Counted from the first letter of the stretch, positions 22,321 through 31,541 are shown. The stretch is DNA of 64,000 bases from Taylorella equigenitalis ATCC 35865 (GCF_000276685.1 NC_018108.1:1-64000); one strand, 5' to 3'. Numbers and translations: made by a program. The notes: generated by a model not told the origin, from the letters alone.

Positions 22321-22753
22321 TTTCAGTTGCTAATAGCTCTTGAATTACGTGTTTATCTACTGGGAAATTCTGATTCCATAAAACTAGAAGCGTCAGAACT
22401 TTCATGCTTGATAGGTTTAGGAATTCCGAATTTATGGCCATACAGTAGTTAACAACAACTTCTCGAACGTATGGTGGCAATGCTCCCTGTAAATCAAGTG
22501 ATTGCAAGTAATGGATACCCTCAACCCCGATATGCCTAAATTCTCTATCTGTAAATGCTCTAATACTTTGTGGGTGATTAAAATTTGTAGCTTGCTCACA
22601 GGTCTCTGTCAGAAGCATGAGCCAATCCATGGCATCATCAATTTCATCATCGCAAAACCCTGCGTCTGAGAGATGCTTATACAGGATATCTACCGTAGGG
22701 CAGTTATCTGGCGTTTGATAATTCTCCATGATGTGCAACAATACATTGAACAT
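22301..22753 (-). CDS. smg: Smg family protein (DUF494)
   Basis: Small 150-residue protein of the Smg/DUF494 family, recognised by its start MFNVLLHIMENYQ and the internal DLQGALPPYVREVV. Its function is unknown; in many proteobacteria it lies next to dprA and topA, but here it is linked to gluQ instead. The start has a strong ribosome-binding site (GGAGG, six bases before the ATG). The C-terminus overlaps gluQ. Confidence 0.9.
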   Translation of the reverse strand: MFNVLLHIMENYQTPDNCPTVDILYKHLSDAGFCDDEIDDAMDWLMLLTETCEQATNFNHPQSIRAFTDREFRHIGVEGIHYLQSLDLQGALPPYVREVVVNYCMAINSEFLNLSSMKVLTLLVLWNQNFPVDKHVIQELLATESVIQYN

Positions 22754-22868
22754 ATCAACCTCCTAAGCTTGCTCAGATAAATATATTGTATCGTCCATTT
22801 GTAAAAGGTCAATAAGTTTAAGAATATATCTCAGCTATTTGGTTACTAAACCTTTCGTTAAGTAAAAA

Positions 22869-23657
22869 TTATTTAGGCAAATACTCAGGTTTAAATAAAT
22901 CTTTTAATTCTTCATATCCAATATAGACCGTTTGTTTTCCTAAAGCATAACCTAAGATTTCATACGGATTGTATGTAAAGATAATTCCATCAGTATTAAA
23001 AGTAAAATTATCCGATACAAAAAAATCAGCTTCTTTGGCAATGTTTTTATCAACTTTATTTGCCGTTGATTGTTTTATAAATTCAGCATGAGCTAATTTT
23101 TGAAATTTTTCAAACATGCCTTCTTTGACTAAATCCTTAGCTGTTAGAAGTTTATTGTTTTTAGTGTCGTAGACAAATTGTTTAATTCCAGTATATGGAT
23201 GGGCGGCACCTAAAATAAAGGAATATTGAGAGCTTTCATACATAAATAAATCATTGAAAGTACCAGTGAAAGCAGGTTGAACCAATATGGTGCTATACAT
23301 ATTGATTCCAGGAACATCAAAATCTGCCTCTTGCTTTTTTAAAGATTGATAAATTTTGCTTAGAAAGTCATCAACCTTCACAGCATCTATTTCGACTTTA
23401 ATATCCTCTATAGAGTCCTGATTATAAGAATTTATAAAATTTAAAGTATCACTGTTAATTGCCTTATCTAAAGCTGGATAATCAGTCTCAACAAAATAAG
23501 CATGTATTTCAGGACACCTGTACTTGCAAGTGTCCTTTTGAGCAATCTCTAATGGGGTAGTTTGAAGGGTAGTAATAAATTTGTACCCTTGAGCTTGTAC
23601 TGCAGTAGTTTGTAAAGTTAGGGCACTTAATGCTAATAAATAAGAATTTAAATTCAT
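22869..23657 (-). CDS. Exported DUF3298-domain protein
   Basis: A 262-residue exported protein: signal peptide MNLNSYLLALSALTLQTTAVQAQ, then a DUF4163-like N-terminal half and a DUF3298/RsiV-like C-terminal half. Supporting motifs are GAAHPYTGIKQFVYD near residue 147, LLTAKDLV, and the C-terminal FTYNPYEILGYALGKQTVYIGYEEL. Proteins of this type occur free in the periplasm or as anti-sigma domains; none of the latter context is present here. Two cysteines (CKYRC) near residue 43 could form a disulphide, fitting the DsbA gene just upstream. A perfect palindrome lies immediately before its start. Confidence 0.75.
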   Translation of the reverse strand: MNLNSYLLALSALTLQTTAVQAQGYKFITTLQTTPLEIAQKDTCKYRCPEIHAYFVETDYPALDKAINSDTLNFINSYNQDSIEDIKVEIDAVKVDDFLSKIYQSLKKQEADFDVPGINMYSTILVQPAFTGTFNDLFMYESSQYSFILGAAHPYTGIKQFVYDTKNNKLLTAKDLVKEGMFEKFQKLAHAEFIKQSTANKVDKNIAKEADFFVSDNFTFNTDGIIFTYNPYEILGYALGKQTVYIGYEELKDLFKPEYLPK

Positions 23658-23668
23658 AACAACCTCAA

Positions 23669-23694
23669 AATTGATTTATATGTATAAATCAATT
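23669..23694. promoter_or_regulatory. Perfect 12-bp-arm palindrome between dsbA and the DUF3298 gene
   Basis: The two 12-base arms AATTGATTTATA and TATAAATCAATT are exact reverse complements around a TG centre. The element sits 12 bases before the DUF3298 start and 12 bases after the dsbA stop, both on the minus strand. It could be an operator for the downstream gene or an AT-rich transcript-end hairpin of dsbA; sequence alone does not decide. Confidence 0.55.
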
Positions 23695-23705
23695 CTAGGT
23701 GGGAA

Positions 23706-24317
23706 TTAATTCATTTTTATTAACTCTTTTACTAATTTAATTGTGTCGTGATAAGTACCAGTCATCGCTGGAGAAGTAAGGTATTTACCAGCAACTACAA
23801 ATGTTGGAGTAGAGTCAATTTTGTATTGCTCTTGTCTTTCCGATGCTTGCTTCACCTTCATATTCACGCCAAATGATTCAAAAGCTTTAATAAAGTCTTC
23901 TTTTTTAATACCTTTAGATTCAGCCCATTTAGCCATATCTTCTTCAGTAAATAATCTTTGTCTTTGCTTGTGTAATGCATTAAAGAATTCTGAATGCAAA
24001 TCAAGTCGGTTTAATGATTCAAGAGTGTAGTAAAGCTTTTGAAATGGAACCATAGTCTCGTTAAAAGCAATAGGAACTAAAATTAGTTTCACATCTTCAG
24101 GCAAATCCTTTTTCATGCTCTCAACCATAGGCTCTATAGCGGCACAGTGCGTACATGTATACATAAAAAATTCGATAATTTCAGTTTTATTAGGAGTTTC
24201 AGATGGAAATGGCTTATCGAAAGTTTGATATTGTGCACTGCTTTGGGCAAATGCAAATGAGCTAAAAAATAAAACGATTAAAGCAAAAAGATTTTTTAAA
24301 TAATTTCTAACATACAT
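23706..24317 (-). CDS. dsbA: Thiol:disulphide interchange protein DsbA, with a CTHC active site
   Basis: Periplasmic oxidase that introduces disulphides into exported proteins. A signal peptide (ending SSFAFAQ) is followed by a thioredoxin-like fold with inserted helical domain. The active site reads FMYTCTHCAAIEP near residue 50, so the dipeptide between the cysteines is Thr-His instead of the Pro-His of E. coli DsbA; the cis-proline loop is STPTFVV near 170. The ATG at 24317 (with GAGA upstream) seems better than a GTG at 24329. The argS-SPOR-dsbA order is familiar from Bordetella-type genomes. Confidence 0.92.
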   Translation of the reverse strand: MYVRNYLKNLFALIVLFFSSFAFAQSSAQYQTFDKPFPSETPNKTEIIEFFMYTCTHCAAIEPMVESMKKDLPEDVKLILVPIAFNETMVPFQKLYYTLESLNRLDLHSEFFNALHKQRQRLFTEEDMAKWAESKGIKKEDFIKAFESFGVNMKVKQASERQEQYKIDSTPTFVVAGKYLTSPAMTGTYHDTIKLVKELIKMN

Positions 24318-24426
24318 AGAAGATCTCACGGATTAATAACGGTTTATTTTAAGCACAAGATATAAAAATTGAGAGATTTCGAACGCAAATGAAAACTATT
24401 TAAAAACTTCAAGTGGTTACTAATAT

Positions 24427-25206
24427 CTATCTTGAAATTCTCTGTTTCGCAGATTCATATTCTGACTTAGATTTAAATGGACCCACACGAACTTTATAGT
24501 AAGTTATACCCTTAACCTTAGTTGTGACTATTTTGGCACCTCTTAAACCGTTCATGATTAAATTTGCCCTAAAGCTTTCAGCATCAGCACGGTCTAAAAA
24601 TTTGCCAGCAAACAAAAATTTATTAAATTTTGGTTCCTGAACTTCGCTTTCAGTAGTAGTTTCAATTGGTGCTACAGTACCTTCTGCTTTTGGCAATGCC
24701 TCCTTACTAACCTCATTTTTATTAGTATCAGCCGTTGAAGTTGCTGGTGCAGTCGCAACTGTAGGAATTGCTGTTGTGTCCGTAGGTGTAGCAGTAGAGG
24801 GAGTGTTAGAAGCATCCGTAACTACAGGAGCTACAGGTTTTGCATCCTCTTTAAGTGCAATCATCGCCCCCAATGCATCAGACTTGTCTTGAGTGTTTGA
24901 TGGCTTCTGTTCTGCCTTTGGAGGGGGTGGGTTTTCAGTTTTAGTACTTTCTGTGGCAATGTTTTCTTTTACTTGATGAGAATTACTTTGAGTTTGTGGC
25001 TTAGGTTTAATTGTCTCAGTGGGCTTATTAGAACTTTCTTTATGTGATGCAACCTTTGGTGTGTTTGTATTAAGTGATTTAGAGCTAAAAAAATACATGG
25101 CTAAAGATGCAAATACTAGCCCTAATGCTAGCCCAAAAATCATCCATCCAAATCCAGAGCTGGATGATCGAGATTTTTTAACTCTTATCGTCTTTTTCCT
25201 AGCCAT
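24427..25206 (-). CDS. SPOR-domain, FtsN-like membrane protein
   Basis: A 259-residue bitopic protein: a basic cytoplasmic start ([15 protein letters not shown]), one transmembrane helix at about residues 19-40, a long Pro/Thr/Ala-rich periplasmic linker, and a C-terminal SPOR domain (FAGKFLDRADAESFRANLI...YKVRVGPFKSKSEYESAKQRI). SPOR domains bind denuded peptidoglycan at the division site, so a septal role like that of FtsN is likely. The ATG at 25206 overlaps the argS stop (TGATG). A GTG at 25209 is possible but less likely. Confidence 0.88.
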   Translation of the reverse strand: MARKKTIRVKKSRSSSSGFGWMIFGLALGLVFASLAMYFFSSKSLNTNTPKVASHKESSNKPTETIKPKPQTQSNSHQVKENIATESTKTENPPPPKAEQKPSNTQDKSDALGAMIALKEDAKPVAPVVTDASNTPSTATPTDTTAIPTVATAPATSTADTNKNEVSKEALPKAEGTVAPIETTTESEVQEPKFNKFLFAGKFLDRADAESFRANLIMNGLRGAKIVTTKVKGITYYKVRVGPFKSKSEYESAKQRISR

Positions 25207-26888
25207 CACATATCAGTCGGAGCTGAAACCCCTAATAAATCCAACGCATTTGCAAGCACTTGCTTTGTGGCATCTGCCAAAGCAAGTCTAGCGAGTTTTA
25301 ATGAGATATCATCAACAAAAACTTTTTCTGAGCTATACCATGAATGAAAATCTCTAGCTAAATCTGTAAGCCAAAACGCAACCAAATGAGGTGATAGTTC
25401 CTTAATCGCAATCTGAATCAAGTCTGGTAATTCAGAAAGACGCTTTAAGAGATTAATCTCTGAAGGAGCAGTCAGTAAACTAATATCTGCTTGATCAACC
25501 TGTCCAGCTAATTCCCCAGCATCTTTTAGTAGCTTGCATATACGTGCGTGTGCATACTGGATATAGAAAACTGGATTTTCCTCTTTTTTACTCAAAGCTA
25601 AATCGATATCAAAGGTGAATTCAGTGTCTGCTTTTCTTTGAATCAAGAAATATCGAGTAGCATCTTGGCCAACCCAATCAATCAAATCCCTCATGGTTAC
25701 ATAAGACCCTGCACGTTTGGAGATTTTGACCTCCTCACCATTTCTCATCACACGAACCATCTTGTGCAGAATATAACTAGGGTAATCTTTAGGAATCCCT
25801 AGGTTAAGTCCCTGAAGACCAGCACGCACACGAGCTACAGTCCCATGGTGGTCACTACCCTGAATATCGATAGCTTTTTGATAACCTCTATCCCATTTTG
25901 TTTTATGGTATGCTACGTCGGGTACAAAATAGGTATAGGTGCCGTCTGACTTACGCATAACACGATCCTTGTCATCTCCAGTTCCTAATTCAGTAGTGCG
26001 TAACCACAATGCACCGTCTTGTTCATAGGTATGACCGTTAGATGTAAGGGTGTTAACTGTCTCTTCAACCTTGCCATCAGTATATAGAGAGCTTTCAAGA
26101 TAATACCTATCAAATTTAAGATTGAAAGCTAACAAATCCAAATCTTGCTCTCTACGCAAGTAAGCAACTGCAAATTTACGAATATCGTTTAGATTTTCCA
26201 CGTCACCGCTAGCGGTGATTTCTATATCATCAGCCTTTACTGTTTCTTTTGTTATGAAATCCCTGGCAATATCATTAATATAATCTCCTCGATATCCATC
26301 AGCAGGAAAGTCTGGGTGATCGGGGTCAATGCCCTTGAGCCTAGCCTGAACACTTGAGGCTAGGTTATTAATTTGATTACCCGCATCGTTATAGTAGAAC
26401 TCACGATATATATCGTAACCAGCAGCTTCTAGTAATCTACAAATACAATCACCTAAAGCTGCTTGCCTAGCATGTCCAACATGTAGGGGTCCCGTAGGAT
26501 TAGCAGAAACAAACTCAACAATTACCTTTTTATAATTTTTGGGAGAATTACCGTAAATTTCTTTTTGCGATTGAATAAGGTGGATTATGTCCTGATGAAC
26601 AGAAACATTGAATTTAAAATTTATAAATCCTGGACCTGCAATTTCAACGCTATCAAGCAAAAGATTATAAGAAGGGTTGGATTGCAAAGTATCCACTATA
26701 TCTTGTGCAACTTCCCTAGGATTTTTTTTAAGTGGTTTAGCCAATTGCATGGCTATGTTTGTGGATAAATCTCCGTGTTCGGGATTTTTTGGGCGCTCTA
26801 ATTGGATAGATACGTTATTAAGATCAAAAAGATGATTGACTGATTGTGCAATAATCTCAATTAAATCATTCTGATGAGATGGTAGCAT
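25206..26888 (-). CDS. argS: Arginyl-tRNA synthetase
   Basis: Class I synthetase that charges tRNA(Arg). The 560-residue chain has the N-terminal Arg-tRNA-synthetase domain, the HIGH motif within [14 protein letters not shown] near residue 128, the region [14 protein letters not shown] near 338, and a DALR anticodon-binding C-terminus rich in helices ([13 protein letters not shown] onward). As in most ArgRS a canonical KMSKS is replaced, here by VKISKRAG near 385. It is the first gene of the argS-SPOR-dsbA group. Confidence 0.97.
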   Translation of the reverse strand: MLPSHQNDLIEIIAQSVNHLFDLNNVSIQLERPKNPEHGDLSTNIAMQLAKPLKKNPREVAQDIVDTLQSNPSYNLLLDSVEIAGPGFINFKFNVSVHQDIIHLIQSQKEIYGNSPKNYKKVIVEFVSANPTGPLHVGHARQAALGDCICRLLEAAGYDIYREFYYNDAGNQINNLASSVQARLKGIDPDHPDFPADGYRGDYINDIARDFITKETVKADDIEITASGDVENLNDIRKFAVAYLRREQDLDLLAFNLKFDRYYLESSLYTDGKVEETVNTLTSNGHTYEQDGALWLRTTELGTGDDKDRVMRKSDGTYTYFVPDVAYHKTKWDRGYQKAIDIQGSDHHGTVARVRAGLQGLNLGIPKDYPSYILHKMVRVMRNGEEVKISKRAGSYVTMRDLIDWVGQDATRYFLIQRKADTEFTFDIDLALSKKEENPVFYIQYAHARICKLLKDAGELAGQVDQADISLLTAPSEINLLKRLSELPDLIQIAIKELSPHLVAFWLTDLARDFHSWYSSEKVFVDDISLKLARLALADATKQVLANALDLLGVSAPTDM

Positions 26889-27012
26889 TTAAAAAGATAA
26901 ATTTTTGTAAACCTCTGAAATTTTATCATATTGCCACCCCCATAAAATAACTGTAATTTTAATCTTTAGGTGGTTTAATGTAGTATTAAATTAAGTAATT
27001 TAAGGAGATTTT

Positions 27013-27375
27013 ATGTTGGTGACTTTTTCTTCGAAATCAAGCGGTGACGTGGTTATGCTTGAAAAGCATGCACTTCAAGTGCTTAATGCGATAGGTAGGA
27101 ATTACGATACATTGCCACCAGAGGGGGTTATTACGCATGAGCAATTAGAGAATAGCATTTCTAATTTAGAGGCTTCTATTGCCTCTATCGAGGAAAAACC
27201 CGAGGAGGAGTTAGTTGTAAAAGAGGAAGAAGATTCAGAACAGACTGAGAAAAAGCCTATTCAAGAGCATGTGTCTATAGGTCAAAGAGCTTACCCTCTT
27301 TTGGAAATGATGCGTAAATCATTAGCTGGAAATGCAGATGATCAAATCGTTTGGAGGGCGGCTAATTCTTGGTAA
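27013..27375 (+). CDS. DUF1840 family protein
   Basis: A 120-residue cytoplasmic protein of the DUF1840 family, identified by its start MLVTFSSKSSGDVVML and its end GQRAYPLLEMM..AGNADDQIVW. A charged Glu/Lys-rich stretch lies in the middle. Function is unknown. A good ribosome-binding site (AAGGAG) precedes the ATG. The stop abuts the stop of leuA on the opposite strand with no gap, and no terminator hairpin is visible. Confidence 0.85.
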   Translation: MLVTFSSKSSGDVVMLEKHALQVLNAIGRNYDTLPPEGVITHEQLENSISNLEASIASIEEKPEEELVVKEEEDSEQTEKKPIQEHVSIGQRAYPLLEMMRKSLAGNADDQIVWRAANSW

Positions 27376-29049
27376 TTAGTTTTTAGAATTAAGATGGCGA
27401 TTTATAGCACTCAGTACAGCCACAAAGGATGCAGTTACTATATCCTTATGTATACCCACACCGAAACCAGTCTGTGAATCGCCTAGTCGCAACTCAACAT
27501 AACAAACGGCATTTGTAGATTCTCCCGAGCCCATTGCGTGTTCGTGATAGTCCATAAATTGAATTGGCAAATCAAGGGCATCTATAAAAGCGGAAAGGGC
27601 ACCGTTACCTTCACCTGAAATAGTTACAGTTTGGCTGTCTTTTATCAGTTCTGCATTAATTTTGAATCTTTGATTATTCTGAGCGTCACTAAAGGTAGAA
27701 ATTTGATGTTGACCTAATGAGTAGGGATGAGTTTGTTTTAAATATTCATTACTGAATATGTCGTAGACGGCATTGCCATTAACTTCTTTGCCAGTTTGGT
27801 CTGTAACTTTTTGAATGGCCCTGCTAAATTCTATCTGTAGTCTTCTTGGAAGGTTAAATCCATGTTCATTTTCAAGTAGATATGAGACACCACCTTTGCC
27901 AGATTGGCTATTTACGCGGATTACAGCATCATAGCTACGACCTAAATCAGCGGGGTCTATTGGTAAATATGGCACTTCCCACGGAGCATCGGGTTTTTGT
28001 TTGGCAAAACCTTTTTTGATTGCATCTTGGTGTGACCCTGAGAAAGCTGTGAATACTAGGTCGCCTACATAAGGGTGTCTGGGATGTACGGGAAGTTGAT
28101 TGCAATATTCGGCAGTATTTCTAACAGCATCGATATCTGAGAAATCTAGTCCTGGATGTATGCCTTGGGTGTATAGGTTTAAAGCTAACGTTACTAAATC
28201 GACATTACCCGTGCGTTCTCCACTGCCAAAAATACAGCCTTCAACTCTGTCAGCTCCAGCCATTACGGCTAATTCGGCGGCTGCTACAGCGGTTCCTCTA
28301 TCATTGTGAGGGTGTACCGAAACTATACAATTTTGACGATTATTTATTTTTGAACAGAAATACTCTATCTGATCAGCATATATGTTAGGAGTAGTTGACT
28401 CTATGGTAGCAGGAAGATTGAAGATAATTTTTTTATCAGAACTTGTACCCCATGCTTCAGAAACAGCATTACAAACTTCAATAGCAAAATCTGGTTCTGT
28501 AGTGCTGAATACCTCTGGAGAGTACTCAAGGAACCACTCTGTCTCTGGGTGCTTAGATATGGCTTCTTTTACCCATTTTACACCCTTGATCGCAAGCTCC
28601 TTCACTTGCGGTTTGTCCATATTGAATACAATTTTTCTAAATGAAGGGGCCGTTGCATTATAAAAGTGAACAATGGCTTGTTTAGCCCCGATACAAGCCT
28701 CAACAGTCCTCTCAATTAAGTCCTGTCTAGCTTGGGTTAGAACGATAATGCGAACATCTTCAGGTATTAAGTCCTCATCGATAAGCTTACGAACAAAATC
28801 AAAATCGGTTTGAGAAGCAGAAGGAAACCCAACTTCAATCTCTTTAAAACCGATTTGTACTAGATGTTTGAAGAATCTCAGTTTCCTTTCTGAATTCATA
28901 GGTTCAATCAGGGATTGATTTCCGTCTCTGAGGTCAGTACTCATCCAAATAGGAGGTTTAGTAATTGATTTACTTGGCCAAGTACGAGACGAAAAGTCAG
29001 ATTCGAACGGTTTGAAAGGTATATATTTTTTTTCTGGATTTTCAATCAT
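27376..29049 (-). CDS. leuA: 2-isopropylmalate synthase (long, type 2 form)
   Basis: First committed enzyme of leucine biosynthesis: condenses acetyl-CoA with 2-oxoisovalerate. The 557-residue chain starts like the LeuA type 2 subfamily (KYIPFKPF...[24 protein letters not shown]), with the metal-binding Asp in STDLRDGNQ near residue 40 and the HPHNDRG motif near 245. The C-terminal part (from about 440) is the allosteric LeuA dimer domain with [13 protein letters not shown], the usual leucine-feedback region. No attenuator is evident in the 15-base gap upstream. Confidence 0.96.
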   Translation of the reverse strand: MIENPEKKYIPFKPFESDFSSRTWPSKSITKPPIWMSTDLRDGNQSLIEPMNSERKLRFFKHLVQIGFKEIEVGFPSASQTDFDFVRKLIDEDLIPEDVRIIVLTQARQDLIERTVEACIGAKQAIVHFYNATAPSFRKIVFNMDKPQVKELAIKGVKWVKEAISKHPETEWFLEYSPEVFSTTEPDFAIEVCNAVSEAWGTSSDKKIIFNLPATIESTTPNIYADQIEYFCSKINNRQNCIVSVHPHNDRGTAVAAAELAVMAGADRVEGCIFGSGERTGNVDLVTLALNLYTQGIHPGLDFSDIDAVRNTAEYCNQLPVHPRHPYVGDLVFTAFSGSHQDAIKKGFAKQKPDAPWEVPYLPIDPADLGRSYDAVIRVNSQSGKGGVSYLLENEHGFNLPRRLQIEFSRAIQKVTDQTGKEVNGNAVYDIFSNEYLKQTHPYSLGQHQISTFSDAQNNQRFKINAELIKDSQTVTISGEGNGALSAFIDALDLPIQFMDYHEHAMGSGESTNAVCYVELRLGDSQTGFGVGIHKDIVTASFVAVLSAINRHLNSKN

Positions 29050-29064
29050 ATTATTTTGTTTGTT

Positions 29065-30339
29065 TTACTTATTCTTCGGGTTATTAATAAAGTTTACTTT
29101 AGGAACACGCACTTCTGGATTAGCTAAAGGCACATCATCAGATTGCTGATTGATAGTATGTACTTGTTGTGGTTGTTGTGTGGGTTGCGGTTGTTGTACA
29201 GGCTGAGCTTGTACGTAAGGTTGCGGTTGTTGCTGTACAGTCTGAATAGTAGGCTCTACTCGAACTCCTGCAGAAGTTTGTGCTTGGTACTGAGTTTGAG
29301 CTTGCTGTTGACCCTGATATTGACCCTGAAACTGAGTCTGTTGTTGTGGTTGAGCTTGTTGTTGTGCATTTACTAAAGTAGCAGTATGCGGATGAGCTGC
29401 TACAAAACCTTCAGACACTGATGGAACCTGAGGCGGTACATGTGTAGTAGCTGGGTTTATAGTTCTAGTATTTGTTTGGTGTACAGGCTGAGCTACAGGT
29501 CTTTGTGCTTGCTGAGTTTTCGGTTGAGAAGTGGGTTTAGCAACATGTTGAGCTACAGTGCCTTGAACTGGTTGAGCTGTAGTTTGATTTACAGGTTGAA
29601 CAGTCGGCTGAGAGGAGTACTGTCTAGGTGTCATATTATGCACAGGTTGTGGTTGCGTTTTAATTGCAGGTTGTGACACTGGAGTAGCAATAGATTTAGC
29701 TCTAGCAGAAGCATTTTGCTCCTCTAACTCTAGGTCAACACCTCCAAGTAAACGATCAACTTTTTGTCTCTCAGAAAGTAAATGGTTAGTTTGCATCATA
29801 TGGTTTTTATCATTGCTCAAATGCTCAGGAACTATACCTAAAAGATTAGCTTCTTTCTCAATAATATTCAAAAGCTCAAGTCGATCATTTTTCAATTGTG
29901 TTTTCGTTTCCCTAATATCTTTAATAGTTATAGGTTCACGTTGAGTATTCCAAACCCAATTTAACACTCTACGACCATCTGTACTTAAATCGCATATAAG
30001 TTCATTAACCGCATCATATGGAGGAATAATTTCTCCTGCTCTGGCAATGCTTCCGCTTATCCAAGAACTAATTGCATAAAGAACAATAAGTGAAATCAAA
30101 GCAATAATGCCTATCCATATGTATTTTCCATATTGATCAAGAAATTTAACTACTTGTTCGCTGTACTGAGTTAGTGGTTTGTAATCTATAGTTTGGCTAT
30201 ATTTATATAATTCATAGGCACCCCATGCCCAAAGTCCTATGATTAATAAGCTAACAAGAAATCTTATTATGTTTCGACTACGTGAAAGTTTGGAAAGAGT
30301 CTTATTAATTACTTTAATATCGTGTTGTTTAGATGACAT
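29065..30339 (-). CDS. Two-TM membrane protein with a long Gln/Pro-rich tail
   Basis: Not recognised. The 424-residue chain has two transmembrane segments (about residues 24-46 and 74-96), a helical probably cytoplasmic region to about 210 with charged, coiled-coil-like sequence, and a low-complexity C-terminal half dominated by Gln, Pro, Thr and Val. The tail is built from degenerate units such as QPV and AQPV, repeated many times. Such tails usually evolve fast. It is upstream of leuA on the same strand with a 15-base gap. No enzymatic motif is visible. Confidence 0.7.
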   Translation of the reverse strand: MSSKQHDIKVINKTLSKLSRSRNIIRFLVSLLIIGLWAWGAYELYKYSQTIDYKPLTQYSEQVVKFLDQYGKYIWIGIIALISLIVLYAISSWISGSIARAGEIIPPYDAVNELICDLSTDGRRVLNWVWNTQREPITIKDIRETKTQLKNDRLELLNIIEKEANLLGIVPEHLSNDKNHMMQTNHLLSERQKVDRLLGGVDLELEEQNASARAKSIATPVSQPAIKTQPQPVHNMTPRQYSSQPTVQPVNQTTAQPVQGTVAQHVAKPTSQPKTQQAQRPVAQPVHQTNTRTINPATTHVPPQVPSVSEGFVAAHPHTATLVNAQQQAQPQQQTQFQGQYQGQQQAQTQYQAQTSAGVRVEPTIQTVQQQPQPYVQAQPVQQPQPTQQPQQVHTINQQSDDVPLANPEVRVPKVNFINNPKNK

Positions 30340-30430
30340 GTCAAGTCCCAGAAGTAAGCAGTTTTCATATTTTACTAGATAAATTTTCTATTCAAATTAC
30401 AATGTAATAACCACATCCTTATGTAAAACT

Positions 30431-31101
30431 ATGAAATTTAAACAATATTTATTAGTGGCATGCGTTTTTATTGCCACCCCAAGTTATGCTCAGGTGGACA
30501 TTAAAACTTACGAAAATAATTGCTTAACAGGAGAAGTTAAGAGCTGTTTGGTTAGCGGATATGCAAATCTAAATGGGGTGGACACCAAGAAAAATGTTTC
30601 GAAAGCAAAAACTTTGTTCAATCGGGCTTGTTCATCTGGTAATCAGGAAGCTTGCCACGTGTTAGCAACTAGATTTGATGATCCTGATTCGCAAAAAAAT
30701 TATCAGATTTATGTAAGTCTGGTCACGATTTGAGTTGTGCATCAAAGGCTCTTAGCGAGCTTGAGGGTATAGATAGAGAAGCAGACGTTAAAAAGGGTAT
30801 AGCTACAGCTAAGGCTGCTTGTGAAAACTCGGGTGCTTTATCTTGTGCAATTCTTGCGGATATATATGTTGGTGGCTTGTATGAGCAAAAACGTGACATT
30901 GCCAAAGGGTTAAATTATCTGGAAAAATCATGCAATTTGAAGTTTTATGCTTCTTGCAATAGAGTGACCAAAATTTACTCTGAGGGGAAATTAACAAAAG
31001 CTAATACAGAGAAGGTTTTGCAAGCCCTAAGTAATAAGTGCGAACTGGGCGATACAAAAAGCTGCGAGTTGGTTAAAAACTTTAGAAACAACCTTCAATG
31101 A
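30431..31101 (+). pseudogene. Exported Sel1-repeat protein gene interrupted by a one-base frameshift in a poly-A tract
   Basis: A signal peptide (MKFKQYLLVACVFIATPSYAQ) is followed by Sel1-like, Hcp-type helical repeats, each with a C-x7-C pair. The frame ends at 30731-30733; the remaining repeats continue in the -1 frame to 31101. The break is at A7 (30693-30699): inserting one A would restore reading through KKLSDLCKSGHDLSC, which rebuilds the third of six C-x7-C pairs. The tract also reads A-AAA-AAT in the zero frame, a canonical -1 slippery heptamer. So this may be a true pseudogene, a phase-variable gene, a recoded gene or a sequencing error. Total length would be about 223 residues. Confidence 0.85.
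30693..30699 (+). repeat. A7 homopolymer at the frameshift point
   Basis: Seven consecutive A residues, preceded by C and followed by T, in the Sel1-repeat gene. Eight would keep the gene open. In the zero frame the codons are CAA AAA AAT, compatible with -1 ribosomal slippage or with polymerase slippage. Confidence 0.9.
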
Positions 31102-31107
31102 GAATGC

Positions 31108-31122
31108 GAATAATTCTTATTG
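31108..31122 (+). promoter_or_regulatory. Candidate Fur box overlapping the bfd promoter
   Basis: GAATAATTCTTATTG matches 9 of 14 defined positions of the 7-1-7 Fur consensus TGATAATnATTATCA and contains the inverted repeat AATAA-nnn-TTATT. It overlaps a -35-like TTGCTT (31120-31125) that is 16 bases from a perfect -10 TATAAT (31142-31147), the right geometry for repression of bfd by iron-loaded Fur. Confidence 0.5.
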
Positions 31123-31147
31123 CTTTTTGTATTTAATTAACTATAAT
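31120..31147 (+). promoter_or_regulatory. Predicted sigma-70 promoter of bfd
   Basis: TTGCTT at 31120-31125 and TATAAT at 31142-31147, separated by 16 bases; the ATG of bfd follows at 31185. Confidence 0.5.
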
Positions 31148-31184
31148 AGCAAATAAGCTTATTTAAACAATTAATTAGAAGAAT

Positions 31185-31376
31185 ATGTTTGTTTGCATTT
31201 GTAATGGTATACGTGAGGTTGATGTACAAGAGGCTGTGTCTCAGGGTGCATCATCACTTGAAGATTTGCAAGCCACCCTTGGAGTTGCTACTTGCTGTGG
31301 TTGCTGTGCATCGTGTGCTGAGTCCTATATTCCTAAAACAGAGGACTCTCTTATCGTAGATGTGGCTCATTTATAA
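31185..31376 (+). CDS. bfd: Bacterioferritin-associated ferredoxin
   Basis: A 63-residue 2Fe-2S ferredoxin that donates electrons to bacterioferritin to release stored iron. The cysteines are in MFVCICNGI (Cys4, Cys6) and the paired cluster CCGCCASC near residues 43-50, giving the Bfd-type C-x-C...C-x2-C arrangement within BFD-like [2Fe-2S] proteins. The product ends soon after, as in E. coli Bfd. It is followed by a strong terminator and then by bfr; the order bfd-bfr is typical. Promoter overlap with a Fur box suggests induction in low iron. Confidence 0.94.
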   Translation: MFVCICNGIREVDVQEAVSQGASSLEDLQATLGVATCCGCCASCAESYIPKTEDSLIVDVAHL

Positions 31377-31417
31377 AATTCATATAACTTTTATTTAATT
31401 TCATTATCTCCAGACTT

Positions 31418-31442
31418 CGCCTCTTTATGAGGCGTTTTTTTT
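31418..31442 (+). terminator. Rho-independent terminator after bfd
   Basis: Six-base-pair stem CGCCTC/GAGGCG with loop TTTAT (31418-31434) followed directly by a run of eight T. It separates bfd transcription from bfr. Confidence 0.85.
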
Positions 31443-31447
31443 GTTAA

Positions 31448-31462
31448 TGAGAATAATTGAGA
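31448..31462 (+). promoter_or_regulatory. Candidate Fur box upstream of bfr
   Basis: TGAGAATAATTGAGA matches 10 of 14 defined positions of TGATAATnATTATCA. It lies about 22 bases before a promoter-like TTGAGT (31484-31489), N17, TAGAAT (31507-31512), which would place it upstream of the RNA polymerase core contacts. Confidence 0.4.
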
Positions 31463-31483
31463 TTTATCACCTAGCCTAGAAAT

Positions 31484-31512
31484 TTGAGTTTTTAAATATT
31501 CACTTTTAGAAT
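31484..31512 (+). promoter_or_regulatory. Predicted sigma-70 promoter of bfr
   Basis: TTGAGT and TAGAAT spaced by 17 bases, 30 bases before the bfr ATG at 31542, which has AAGAAGG as ribosome-binding site. Confidence 0.45.
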
Positions 31513-31541
31513 TAAATTTAATCTAAAAAAGAAGGTGTTAT

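Noticed and set aside
29143-29676. Leucine-rich reading frames opposite the Q-rich membrane protein
   Set aside because: They mirror CAA/CAG and CCN codons of the minus-strand gene and are not credible proteins.
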